Source: Warburgia ugandensis (lineage: Eukaryota; Streptophyta; Magnoliopsida; Canellales; Canellaceae). From it: a stretch of DNA of 64,000 bases. The DNA is taken from assembly GCA_035236585.1 (NCBI GenBank), contig CP141136.1, positions 32,758,949-32,822,948 of the forward strand. Direction: 5' to 3'. The position numbers and the translations under genes are program-made. The notes below the pieces were generated by a model. That model had not been told where the DNA came from and searched no databases. It was given only the letters and a program-made list of their open reading frames with translations. Below, piece after piece: positions 24,409 to 34,715 of this stretch (positions within the stretch are counted from its first letter, which is position 1; each line of letters starts with the position of its first letter).

Positions 24409-27400
24409 ATGCATCGCCGGTTCCCGCCATTTCGGCCCCAAGCTTCAAAACCCAGTTTCAGTTGCATTTCCATTGACCCCAAATACAAAAACCCGCCTTC
24501 CCGATTCAGAATCTCCCCTTCTCCAATCCCTTTACAAAAACTCATCAATGACTACAAACAATCTATTCCCCAACTTAGAACCCCAACTCCCACGGCACCT
24601 CCGGCCAAAACAATTCAGAACCCACAGTCCGGCGATTCTCCTTGGGATTCTGATCCTTATGAAGAACTTGTGGGTCTCTATACGGGTTCCTCCAATCCGA
24701 ACGATGCTAAGCATCTCCATCTGCAACTCCTCAAGACAGGATTCATTGAAAATCTTTTCTTATGCAATACTCTGATCAATATGTATGCGAAAACGGGTAA
24801 ATTAGTATCCGCCCAGCAACTGTTTGATGAAATGCCTCATAGAAATGTTGTTTCATGGACCTGTTTGATATCGGGCTACATGAAGCAAGGCATGCCTAAT
24901 CAAGCCTGTGATCTTTTTTGCTCGATGCTTCATGCAGGAGTAGGTCCCACACACTTTTCTATTGGAAGTGTTCTTCGGGCTTGCCAGGACTCTGGCTCGA
25001 GCTGCCTTAACTTTGGAATGCAAATTCATTGTTTGATTTCCAAAACCCAGTATGCATTGGATGTTGTGGTGTGCAATGCACTAATATCGATGTATGGGAG
25101 TTGTTGCACGTTGTCAGCAGATTATGCCCATCAAGTCTTTGATGGGATGACGTTGAGAAATTCGATATCTTGGAATTCGATAATTTCTGTTTACTCTCAG
25201 AAGGGTGATGTTTTTTCTGCTTTTGAGTTATTCATGGGAATGCAACGAGAGAATATCAGGTTTGGCTTGAAGCCTAATGAATATACTTTTGGAAGTTTGA
25301 TAACTGCAACTTCTTCTCATTATTATTCTTCTGGTTGGTTCGGTTCATTTCTTCTTCATGAGATGCTTGCTAGCACTATGAAAACCGGCTACTTGAGTGA
25401 TTTGTATGTAGGCAGTGCTTTCATTAGTGCATTTGCAAGATTTGGGTTTCTTGATACTGCTATGATGATTTTCGAACGGATGAGTGAGCGGAATGCAGTT
25501 TCTATGAATGGATTGATGGTTGGACTGGTGAAGCAAAAAAGAGGAGAGGAAGCTGTGACAGTTTTTAAAGAAACAAGAGATTTGATAGGGAGAAATTGTG
25601 ATTCCTATGTGGTACTTCTTAGTGCTTGTGCTGATTTTACAGACATGGAAGAAGGGAGGAGACAGGGTAGAGAGATTCATGGGTTTGTGTATAGAACCGG
25701 TCTCTATGATTATAGAGTTGCAATAGGAAATGGACTAGTAAACATGTATGCAAAGTGTGGTGCTATTGATGATGCTACTACAGTTTTCAAGGTAATGGGT
25801 ACTAAAGATTTGGTCTCATGGAACTCCATGATCTCTGGTTTTGATCAGAATGGATGCTTTGTAGCAGCATTATCGAGTTATTGTAGGATGAGGGTAAGTG
25901 GATTTATTCCTTCAAGTTTCACATTGATCAGCACTTTGAGTTCATGTGCAAGCATAGGCTGCATAGGACTGGGGAAACAAACACACTGCGAGGGGATTAA
26001 ATTGGGTCTTGAGTCAGATGTCTCTGTATCCAATTCACTTCTTTCATTCTATGCAGGATCAAGGTCTACTGCTGATTGCCATAAACTTTTTGACATGATG
26101 CCTGATTATGATCAAATATCTTGGAACACCATGATTGGGGCATTGGCTGATTCTGAGGTATCAATCTCCCAAGCTGTGGAGGCTTTTGTAGACATGCTAC
26201 GAGCTGGATGGAGTCTGAACAGAGTAACATTCATAAACATCTTTGCTACCTTATCATCACTTTTATCTCTAGAGTTGGGCAGACAAGTTCATGGTCTAGT
26301 GCTAAAGTACTGTTTGGCAGAGGACACCGCTGTAGTTAATGCCCTGCTTTCCTGCTATGCTAAGTGCGGACAGATGGATGATTGTGAGCTTCTCTTCCTT
26401 CAGATGTCTGATCAGAGGGATGAAGTATCTTGGAACTCCATGATTGCGGGATATATCCATAATGGGATTTTGCCAAAGGCTATGGATTTTCTCTGGTTTA
26501 TGATGCAAAAGGGACAGCAAATGGACTGCTTCACTTTTGCCACTGTTCTAAGTGCTTGTGCCTCCATCTCGGCATTGCAGTGTGGGATGGAAATACATGC
26601 TCGTGGTATAAGAGCTTGTTTGGAATCTGATGTCGTAGTTGAGAGTGCACTTGTTGATATGTACTCCAAATGCGGAAGAATAGACTATGCCTCAACCATT
26701 TTCGGGTTAATGCCATTAAGAAATGAATTTTCATGGAACTCAATGATATCAGGCTTTGCTCGACATGGTCATGGTGAAAAAGCCCTTGAATTGTTTGAAG
26801 AGATGCAATGGGTGGATCAACAACCTGATCATGTAACTTTTGTTGGGGTCTTATCAGCTTGTAGCCATGTGGGATTGGTAGACCAAGGTTTCAAGTATTT
26901 TGAATCTATGAGCAAGAATCATGGTTTAATTCCTAAGATGGAACATTATTCATGCATGGTGGATATACTTGCCCGATGTGGTGAACTTGATAAGATGGAT
27001 GAGTTCATCAGAGGGATGCCAATAGAGCCCAATGTTCTTGTATGGAGGACAGTTCTAGGTTCATGCTGTCGAGCAAATTGTGGTAACTTGAATTTAGGAA
27101 AGCAGGCTTCAGAGATGCTTTTAGAATTGGAGCCCGAAAACCCTGTTAATTATGTGCTTATTTCCAACATGTATGCCTCTAAAGGGATGTGGGAAGATGT
27201 GGCAAAAGTTCGATCTGCAATGAGGAGTGTGTCTGTGAAGAAGGAAGCTGGGTGCAGTTGGGTCACCATGAAAGATGGTGTCCATGTTTTTGTAGCTAGT
27301 GACACATCACATCCTGAAGCAGAAAAAATCTATGCAGAGCTACACTTGCTGAATCAGAAAATGAGGGATGCTGGTTATGTCCCTCAGACAAAATTTGCTC

Positions 27401-27651
27401 TTTATGATGTGGAGATAGAGAACAAGGAAGAACTCCTAAGCTATCACAGTGAGAAACTTGCAATTGCATTTGTTCTTACTCGTACAACAAGGTTACCTAT
27501 ACGAATTATGAAGAATCTTCGGATTTGTGGAGATTGTCACTCAGCCTTTCGATATATATCTAAGATTGTTGGACAGCAAATCATCATGCGGGATTCAAAC
27601 AGATTCCACCATTTCAGTGATGGGAAATGTTCATGTGGTGATTACTGGTGA
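24409..27651 (+). CDS. MEF7: DYW-class PPR protein, probable MEF7 orthologue
   Basis: Intronless, 1080 codons, typical of land-plant PLS-class PPR genes. These proteins bind specific organelle transcripts and the DYW domain deaminates target cytidines to uridine. Residues 1-60 are rich in Arg, Ser and Pro with few acidic residues, fitting an organelle transit peptide. PPR motifs run from about residue 115 (LFLCNTLINMYAKTGKLVSA) to about 900, then E/E+ motifs, then DYW. Catalytic and zinc residues are present: HSE at 1013-1015, CGDCH at 1040-1044, HH at 1067-1068, CSC at 1074-1076, terminal DYW at 1078-1080. The PG box reads KEAGCSW, with Ala where most DYW proteins have Pro. Closest recalled protein is Arabidopsis At5g09950 (MEF7, mitochondrial editing factor), which is collinear nearly end to end and has the same KEAG box. 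The first ATG of the frame is used. Mitochondrial location and orthology are inference from this likeness. Confidence 0.93.
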   Translation: MHRRFPPFRPQASKPSFSCISIDPKYKNPPSRFRISPSPIPLQKLINDYKQSIPQLRTPTPTAPPAKTIQNPQSGDSPWDSDPYEELVGLYTGSSNPNDAKHLHLQLLKTGFIENLFLCNTLINMYAKTGKLVSAQQLFDEMPHRNVVSWTCLISGYMKQGMPNQACDLFCSMLHAGVGPTHFSIGSVLRACQDSGSSCLNFGMQIHCLISKTQYALDVVVCNALISMYGSCCTLSADYAHQVFDGMTLRNSISWNSIISVYSQKGDVFSAFELFMGMQRENIRFGLKPNEYTFGSLITATSSHYYSSGWFGSFLLHEMLASTMKTGYLSDLYVGSAFISAFARFGFLDTAMMIFERMSERNAVSMNGLMVGLVKQKRGEEAVTVFKETRDLIGRNCDSYVVLLSACADFTDMEEGRRQGREIHGFVYRTGLYDYRVAIGNGLVNMYAKCGAIDDATTVFKVMGTKDLVSWNSMISGFDQNGCFVAALSSYCRMRVSGFIPSSFTLISTLSSCASIGCIGLGKQTHCEGIKLGLESDVSVSNSLLSFYAGSRSTADCHKLFDMMPDYDQISWNTMIGALADSEVSISQAVEAFVDMLRAGWSLNRVTFINIFATLSSLLSLELGRQVHGLVLKYCLAEDTAVVNALLSCYAKCGQMDDCELLFLQMSDQRDEVSWNSMIAGYIHNGILPKAMDFLWFMMQKGQQMDCFTFATVLSACASISALQCGMEIHARGIRACLESDVVVESALVDMYSKCGRIDYASTIFGLMPLRNEFSWNSMISGFARHGHGEKALELFEEMQWVDQQPDHVTFVGVLSACSHVGLVDQGFKYFESMSKNHGLIPKMEHYSCMVDILARCGELDKMDEFIRGMPIEPNVLVWRTVLGSCCRANCGNLNLGKQASEMLLELEPENPVNYVLISNMYASKGMWEDVAKVRSAMRSVSVKKEAGCSWVTMKDGVHVFVASDTSHPEAEKIYAELHLLNQKMRDAGYVPQTKFALYDVEIENKEELLSYHSEKLAIAFVLTRTTRLPIRIMKNLRICGDCHSAFRYISKIVGQQIIMRDSNRFHHFSDGKCSCGDYW

Positions 27652-27910
27652 TTGACACGATCTTACATGATCATACTTCAGAAGTTTTGTTCTTTAAACT
27701 GGTTTTCTAACTCATTGGAATTCATTGTCAACTCATCTGACTGTTTTAGGAGACCAGGTTATCCTGGACCATAGTTTATCAAGTGAATTTTATTAGTGTG
27801 GAACAAACAGACAGTAATTTTAATGGGACACCAATGGAATTTGTAGATCAGGACACAAAATATTTCAGTGTTGCGTAAAGGACATTTCTTTTGGTGCAGC
27901 CCTATCAAAA

Positions 27911-28297
27911 CCATAGCTTGGAACAAAAAAATGGTTTGAGCTTGGGTTATTTATTGAAGATGGCTGGCATTTGTAAATGGGAAATAAGGTTATTTATGAG
28001 CAAGCTCTTATCTTGGTAAATGACATTGTCTCTTGGCAGCACCATCGACACCATAGCTTGGGACAGAAAAATGGTTTGAGCTTGGGTTATTTATTGAAGA
28101 TGGCTGGCATTTGTAAATGGGAAATAAGGTTATTTATGGGCAAGCTCTTATCTTGGTAAATGACATTGTCTCTTGGCAGCACCATCGACACCATAGCTTG
28201 GGACAGAAAAATGGTTAGAGCTTGGGTATTTATTGAAGATGGCTGGCATTTGTAAATGGGAAATAAGGTTATTTATGAGGAAGCTCTTATCCTGGAC
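27911..28297 (+). repeat. 140-bp tandem repeat downstream of the PPR gene, about 2.8 copies
   Basis: The word CCATAGCTTG recurs at 27911, 28051 and 28191, exactly 140 bp apart. The units are nearly identical (GATGGCTGGCATTTGTAAAT in each); the third is shortened and ends near AAGCTCTTATCCTGG. The array begins about 260 bp after the stop codon and may lie in the 3' UTR. The 60-codon frame at 27977-28159 is a product of the repeat. Confidence 0.92.
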
Positions 28298-30160
28298 AGC
28301 TATGCAATAGTTCTGCTTGTGGCTGTAACTCCAGGAGTTCGGAGATCAAGGATTGGAAAAGTGAACCATAATTCAATATTGTCTGCTGATGTGAATATGA
28401 ACCAGTAAAGAGGTTGAGAGAATCATCATACATTCTTTCAGAATACGAACTTGATTGCTGATCTTGTAAGTGTACGTTTGAGTTCTCGGACCTCTAAAGG
28501 TAATTTATGACCTCAGGAAAAAGAAAGTTTCATTCTCTTCCTTCTCTTAGTTCATTTAGCAGCAATCTCACAATCTTTTTTGCTTTTATTTTTTCCACCT
28601 CTTTATTCTAATCATACTGGTGGTCTTGTGGCTATGCCTCCACTGTTGTTTCAGTTGTCTAATATCCATGTTTTCAATACTTCAAAGAATCTTTTATAGT
28701 CATATCTTGTACTTCGCACCATGTCTCTTAATATCACTTCTCTCCCCATTCTTGTACAAGTTTTGAATATAGTATGTCAGATCTTGTAAGAATTCAATCT
28801 GTTCCCTTTCATCGTCTCCTCGTTAGACCATTTTTTGTTCCCCACGTATATGAAAATGCAGAAATGCCTTTCCATTAGCAGCTCCCTCAAAGCCTTGCCT
28901 GAAGTTTCTCTCTTACGTTTCTTCATTTCATTACCTTGATGAACATTAATCAGAGTTTTTTTTCCAACAATTTTTTATTTTATAATAACTGTTGGAAGAT
29001 AAACATGTACACCTCAGAAATTGGATCCATCTCTTGGAATGGGACAATTACTTCACTTTGGTTATTTTTCAAGGTAACGGATGCTCTTTTTTCATTTGCA
29101 GAATTCTACCTTCAATTGCCCATATTTTCAGAGGAGAATAGCCTTTCCAAGAGTACTCTTCAAATACAAAAGTATCTTTCTGCTGCTTCTTTGACGAGGA
29201 ACAAGTGGAGCATGTATAAACTGACGCACCACACAAACAACGTAAATGTTAGGCCTAGTCAAACATGTATAATAGCTCACCAACCAAAGTCTGATATTTA
29301 CCTTTATCAGGAAGCAGCTTGCCTTCACTCTTCCCAACCTTGTAATCAGGATTAAGGTGTAATTACAGGTCCGGCATCCAGCTTACGTTTATCCTTCAAC
29401 AACTTAAGAAAATAGTTCAGTTGAGAGGTGAAGGTGCCTTTACTAAACCGTGTCACTTCATTGGTCGTAACTATTTTGCATCACTTAAAAACCCAACCCT
29501 TTTTTGTCTTCTTTTTTTTTTCTCTCATAATCCACAAGTCCACAGTGGGGTTGGTTAGAATTGAAGATCCTTCCAACCATTTTTGGTTCCTTGAGTGATA
29601 ATTTTATAACATCTCCCAGTAAATTATATCGTGCAATACGTTAAATGACGTATTTTTATTTTGAGAAGTGCTAACTGGGCACGCAGGTTGTAGACGCAGC
29701 CAAGTGGATTCAAAACCTTGCTCAATTATATTCACTTGCCCACTTTCCTTGATTGTAGGCAATTATTTTGATGCATGGCTCTTAAATAGCACAACCAATG
29801 AAAGATATTTGGTTTAGATCATCCAAACGTTAGCTCAAGCTTTTACACTTCAATGCCCTCCCAATGCAAATTTCATTCAATATACAAAGATACATTATTT
29901 TCCTACCAAATCAAGAGATAGGAAGTGATTCATGTTTACATATAGGATCTAGAGGATACACTTTACTAGGATCTTGCATATGAGTCGCCATCATACATAA
30001 ACCTGATATAGTACAAACAGTAAGCATATGATCAACCACTATAAGATTCATTAGATTAGCTTAGTAGTCCCTGGAGAATGTATTTCTGATGTACTTTCAA
30101 AAACTCTTATCTGATTTTGTTTGGATATGACAATCTCTTATCTGATTTTGTTTTAAAAGG
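28298..30160. other. Spacer, no gene recognised
   Basis: AT-rich with pyrimidine runs. The 139-codon frame at 28936-29355 plus has no recognised motif, no partner exons and a composition like its surroundings, so I do not call it a gene. Confidence 0.4.
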
Positions 30161-30289
30161 GCAAGGGGAAGGCCCAAAAGAACGTGGATAGAAGTGGTGA
30201 AAAAAGATTTAAAAATTTTGGGACTAAATGAAGCGAGGGTACTTAATAGAGAGGAATGGAGAAATAAGATTCATGTGGCTGAACCCTAA
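30161..30289 (+). pseudogene. LINE-type reverse transcriptase, extreme C-terminus
   Basis: A 42-codon open stretch starting GRPKRTWIEVVKKDL and ending EEWRNKIHVAEP plus stop. This is the characteristic tail of plant non-LTR (LINE) polyproteins (GRPR.TW.E.V..DL ... W...IHV..P). Nothing recognisable as LINE precedes it, so it is a 5'-truncated copy, the normal outcome of target-primed reverse transcription. Confidence 0.75.
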
Positions 30290-30479
30290 TTAGGATAAGG
30301 TCTTGATGATGATTAATCCTGGTTATCATGTAAAATTTGATATCTGAATTACTAAGGAACCATAATATACTAAATTTGACTCCCTTGTAACGAGGCTTAT
30401 CTAGAAGTGAGTTTATTTGTGCAACCATTCACCTACTTGTATATATGTTGAAGTCACCTATATGTAACCAATCCAAAAT

Positions 30480-31637
30480 ATGCTCAGATGCTCTACTCAA
30501 AAATTCAAGATTTTGAAGAGAGATTACTATGGACTTAAGTGCTCCAAGACTAGTTTGGTCATATGTAGCTTTTGAGCAGTAAGTAGACCCACTGATCATA
30601 TTTTTAACGGTTGGATGCTAAGATCTAAGTTTTTCCCTACACACTAATAAGTTTTTGATCATAATTTCAAGGACCGATTGATTTCTGATCGACGATCCAT
30701 CTTTGTGGATGAAAAGATTAGTTTTGATTTATTAAAAATGCTTTAAAAAAAAAATTCACATTTTTTAGGGTTTGCCAAAAAATGTCACCGTCACTGGAGA
30801 AGTTGACAGGATTCTAGTCGTCGATGGCAACACAAACAATAGTGTTTTTGCAAATTTTTTACATGGGACTATTTGGAATTTGATGATTTTTTGTTTTTCA
30901 CCATTTTCCCTCTTTAATTTCTACTAAATAATAGTTTTTTGGCCTAATTTTTCAACAATTTTAAAACTTCACTGGCGTTACTATTTTTTGTAGATTCCGA
31001 TGCCATTCCTTGATGGATCTTCATGAAACCAAAGGGGTTTCACTCAGAAACACTCAATGAACAAGATGAATAGTTTGGAGTTTTGATCCAATATTGTTCC
31101 TCTCACTGTGGTCCTTGAATCCAATGGACTTCTCACCGTCGTAGCTCGTCGAAGCACAGGCACAGTGAAACCACGATAACCGTCAAAGAGGGAGAGGGTT
31201 TTACGCGTGTGTGGGGTGAGGGGATTGACGTGAGGAAGAGGATGCCATCGTCAAGCTTGCCGGAGAAGAGGGTAGGTTGGGTTTATGGGTGTGTGAAGCT
31301 TGATCAGGAAATGGGGAAAAGTTGACGGCAGGGACTTTTCCCCCATCTCTAGCCATCTCTGACGCATGGAAGCAGAGCTCTACGCAGTGAGTTCAACTCC
31401 TGTGTGTAGAGCCATTTCGACGTGACTCTTCAAGTCACGCTCACTAGAGGGGGTGTCATTATCAATTATGACCCCCTTCACATCAGTGGTAAAACTCTTT
31501 GATCTTTGGTTCCCGATCTCCATTTCACGCATTCTTAGCGTCGTTGAAAAGCTCTCATCAATGGCATCATTAGAAAAGAATATAGAATCAGAAACAAAGT
31601 TGACCCCGCTACTCTATTGCACTCTTGAGTTATCACA
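30480..31637 (-). mobile_element. LTR fragment E (related to LTR B), truncated
   Basis: On the minus strand the 5' end is TGTGATAACTC at 31637. Going leftwards it is collinear with LTR B from 11858 to about 13050: the GAGAGCTTTTCAACGACGCTAAG-like segment, the AATTGATAATGACACCCC block (31466-31450), the capsule of AGCTCTAC words, the AAACCCTAAAAAATGTGA stretch and the AACGGTTGGAT block near 30605. The 3' half of the LTR is missing, so no TSD can be paired. The left boundary is approximate. Confidence 0.75.
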
Positions 31638-32099
31638 GCCCAATGTATAAAAGTGATAAGCATTGATGGCATGTCTAGCACATTTTGTTACTTCTGGCCA
31701 TGGTCCCATAGCCATCTAGCCTAAGGATTTGGATATACCATTTCCTAGAACTTCTCACTAATCTTGAACCTATTGTATACACATATTAAATAAGATATGA
31801 ATGTTATAAGTAAGTATAATATTATATAGAGATTGCAATTTATTAGAAGTGTAAATTCGTTCATTTCCTTTTGATGGATTCAAGTATTGAAAGTGCAACA
31901 GTGTAGTCAAATTGCAACTATTTCTATTTCTTTGCATAACTTGAATTCTTTTCTTTGAGGATATCTATGTGCTCACTACATATGCACACACAAATTAATG
32001 GAGAGATCAAAGAAAATATAACCACTAATAATTAATTTTTACAATATGCATGATCAATTTACTGCATGGTTGGACTTCATTAACATTTAGCAACACATA
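31638..32099. other. Spacer between LTR fragment E and CACTA remnant
   Basis: AT-rich, no recognised feature and no CACTA-type terminal repeat found. Confidence 0.4.
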
Positions 32100-32985
32100 A
32101 ACGTGCGCCTGGTCCTGTTCTTTATAATCAATAGTCGATACACGACCACTTCATAGAGGTTCACCAACTTTGAAATCATGATCTAACTGATAATTTCTTT
32201 CTTAGGATTCCAACAACATCCACTCCTGATAAGTACTCTATGCAAAATTCCACTGTTGTCTCTGCAATATAACATCAACTATACACTCCTCTGGTCCATT
32301 GTGATTTTGTACATACCTTTTTAAAATTTTCATGTATCTCTCAAACCGGTATATCCATCAAGTAAATTGGCCCACAGAGTTTAACCTCATCAATGAGGTG
32401 CACTATTAAGCATACTATGATGTCAAAGGATGGCAGGAAGATTGTCTTAAGCTCACATAAAGTTGTCATTAGATGTTCTTGAATTTCTTGTAATTTTGAA
32501 ATATCCACCACCATCTTGCACAAAGCATTAAAGAAGTAGTAGAATTTTGTAATAGATCCTTTAACTTAGTCCGGTAGCACTAAACATATTATTAAAGGTA
32601 GGACTTGTTGCATCAATACATGACAGTCATGGGACTTCATCCCTAACACTTTTAGCTCTTCCATATAGATAATGTTTCTAAAGTCTAAAGAGTAGTTGTC
32701 TGGGACTTTGAGCTTGGATAGGGTTTTACACACTAATCTTCTCTCCTCTCTATTGAGCGTATAATTTGGTTTAAGTGAGCATGTTCCTCGACTGCCCTTA
32801 TCCTGTAGATGCAACCTTCTTGTCAAACCTATCTTCATAAGATCCATTCAAGCTTCAAGTCCATCCTTTGTTTTTCTTTGGATGTCAAGCAAGGTACCGA
32901 TCTAGCTTTAGCTCATATTCTCCTCAATGTGCATGAAATCAAGTACATGGCACAAATATAGTGATGTTCACTACACTCCTTATCT
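32100..32985 (-). pseudogene. CACTA (En/Spm) TNP2-type transposase remnant
   Basis: The minus strand reads leftwards from 32985: HVLDFMHIEENM, then GTLLDIQRKTKDGLEA (32920-32860). At 32847-32566 it reads LNREERRLVCKTLSKLKVPD and MKSHDCHVLMQQVLPLII. At 32523-32341 it reads ISKLQEIQEHLMTTLCELK and FDIIVCLIVHLIDEVKLCGP. At about 32320-32140 it reads YMKILKRYVQNHNGPEE. These are consecutive parts of the plant CACTA transposase (C-terminal TNP2 and the following DUF4218 region). Frameshifts and stops break it into four pieces. The N-terminal catalytic part and terminal inverted repeats were not found. Confidence 0.85.
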
Positions 32986-34715
32986 CTTATGACATTTAAG
33001 AGTTTAATCATGCAACTAAATGCACTATTGAACCCAATTCAATACAATAAGTTTTTTAAAACATTTTTCATCTAAAAGACATGATACATTCAGTGCTCCT
33101 TTCCAAAACCAAATCCTTACCCTTTTATCATCATTTATAATTATCAATGAAATTATAATTGATCACAAATTGTAGTTATTATATAAAACTTCATGCCTCA
33201 AGATTTACATAATTCAATATTTTCAAAGTGTGCAACTAGAGTTCATTTAAAACTCACTTGTATTTAAATCTAGGTAATTCATTTAAAAACTAATTGTGTA
33301 CTTCAAAATAAACTAACATGATATTCAAAGAATAGCATTTTGCATAAAATGCATGTATGTCCAAATGTATGAAACCATGAATCACAAAACCACATTATAA
33401 CCATCATAGTGAAATAATTTTTCATAGTTTCCATATTTTATAAATTCTTTTGGAAACTTGGTAGTATCAAATTAGCTGCCCCTTGTGGTGAATTTATCAA
33501 TTCATCAATATTCAAGTTATAATATGTATTTGAATAAAACCGACATTTATTCAAAATCTAAATACTGAGCAGTCTTAGGGATGTTAGAACTACCAACCTC
33601 TTTTGGCAATTTTATCTTCCCCACAAGCTTTGTCTTTAGGTTTTTACCCTCAACTTTCCATTGATGGAATGCAATTCCTAGTCAAACTAGATAGTGCATG
33701 CCCCATTAGCTTTGTCTTTAGCTTTTTGCTAGTCAACTAGCCACAAATTCAATCTAATTGAGCATCAATCTATATAGTGTATAAAAATCTATTTAATAAA
33801 AATATCTAGATTTTTACATAATTACTTTGATGCATCTTGTAATCAGATTGCACATTATAATCCATGCACTTAGATTATACATCTAACCATCACCTTAATG
33901 GTCTAGATTATCATAAAATCATAGAACCATCATATTTCGTACAATTCATCACTATTCACAAATCAAAACTGTGTGATCTCAGCCGTTTAGGCTACTAGTC
34001 TTTTTTTTCAATTGTGAATGGAAAAGGAGGTAATGTCTCTAGTTATTTTGTTTATTTTGGTTTTTGAAAACAAATGTTTTATCAGGTGATTAACATCATA
34101 TGTGTTTACTACCTTCTTGGAATGAGTACAAGAATACTCTACTTCATGAACATACTAAATTATCTCTGCAACTCTTATTTATACATCTTAAGACTAAAGA
34201 AGAGTATAGAAATGGAGTTGGATGACTTTTAAATTGAAGTCAAAGGCTAATCTCACTAAAATTAGAAGAAAAAGAGATTAAACTAAATACTGGTAGTCAA
34301 AGAAAGAATTATTTTTTTTGAAGAATAGATGAACTCATTTTAACAAAACAAAAAAAAAACAGAGAATTATTTTTGTGGCTAACTAGGTCATAGAGCTAAG
34401 AATTATTTTTAGTACAAGATCAAAGAAAGAATGAAGCAACCAGACAACAAACAAATGTTATTGAAGAAAAATAACTGTCAGTTGTAGTTTTAGTAATTAA
34501 CTTGGTTAGTAATGTGAAAGATTCGTGGGTGAACATCAGTTCCATTAGATAGATTAATCGTCGGATGAAAAGGTAGTGTTCAGTTGAAACTGACATTTGG
34601 AAAATTTTGAGAATGAATGACATCTTACATGCTTATATTAATAAGGATCTTGTCTCAAGGTCATTACCATGCAAGAAAGGATTTAAACTTATCTTTGAAG
34701 AAAACAAGTTTATTT
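32986..34715. other. AT-rich spacer, possible decayed transposon sequence
   Basis: No gene recognised. It lies between the CACTA remnant and copia C3 and may hold the lost N-terminal half of the former and the LTR or gag of the latter, but no readable motif remains. Confidence 0.4.

Noticed and set aside
24473-26743. Additional frames on both strands within the PPR gene
   Set aside because: Shadows of the 1080-codon frame; none has an independent motif or start context.
28936-29355. 139-codon plus-strand frame
   Set aside because: No recognisable domain, no conserved neighbours, AT-rich like its flanks and no gene structure around it. Left unannotated for lack of support.
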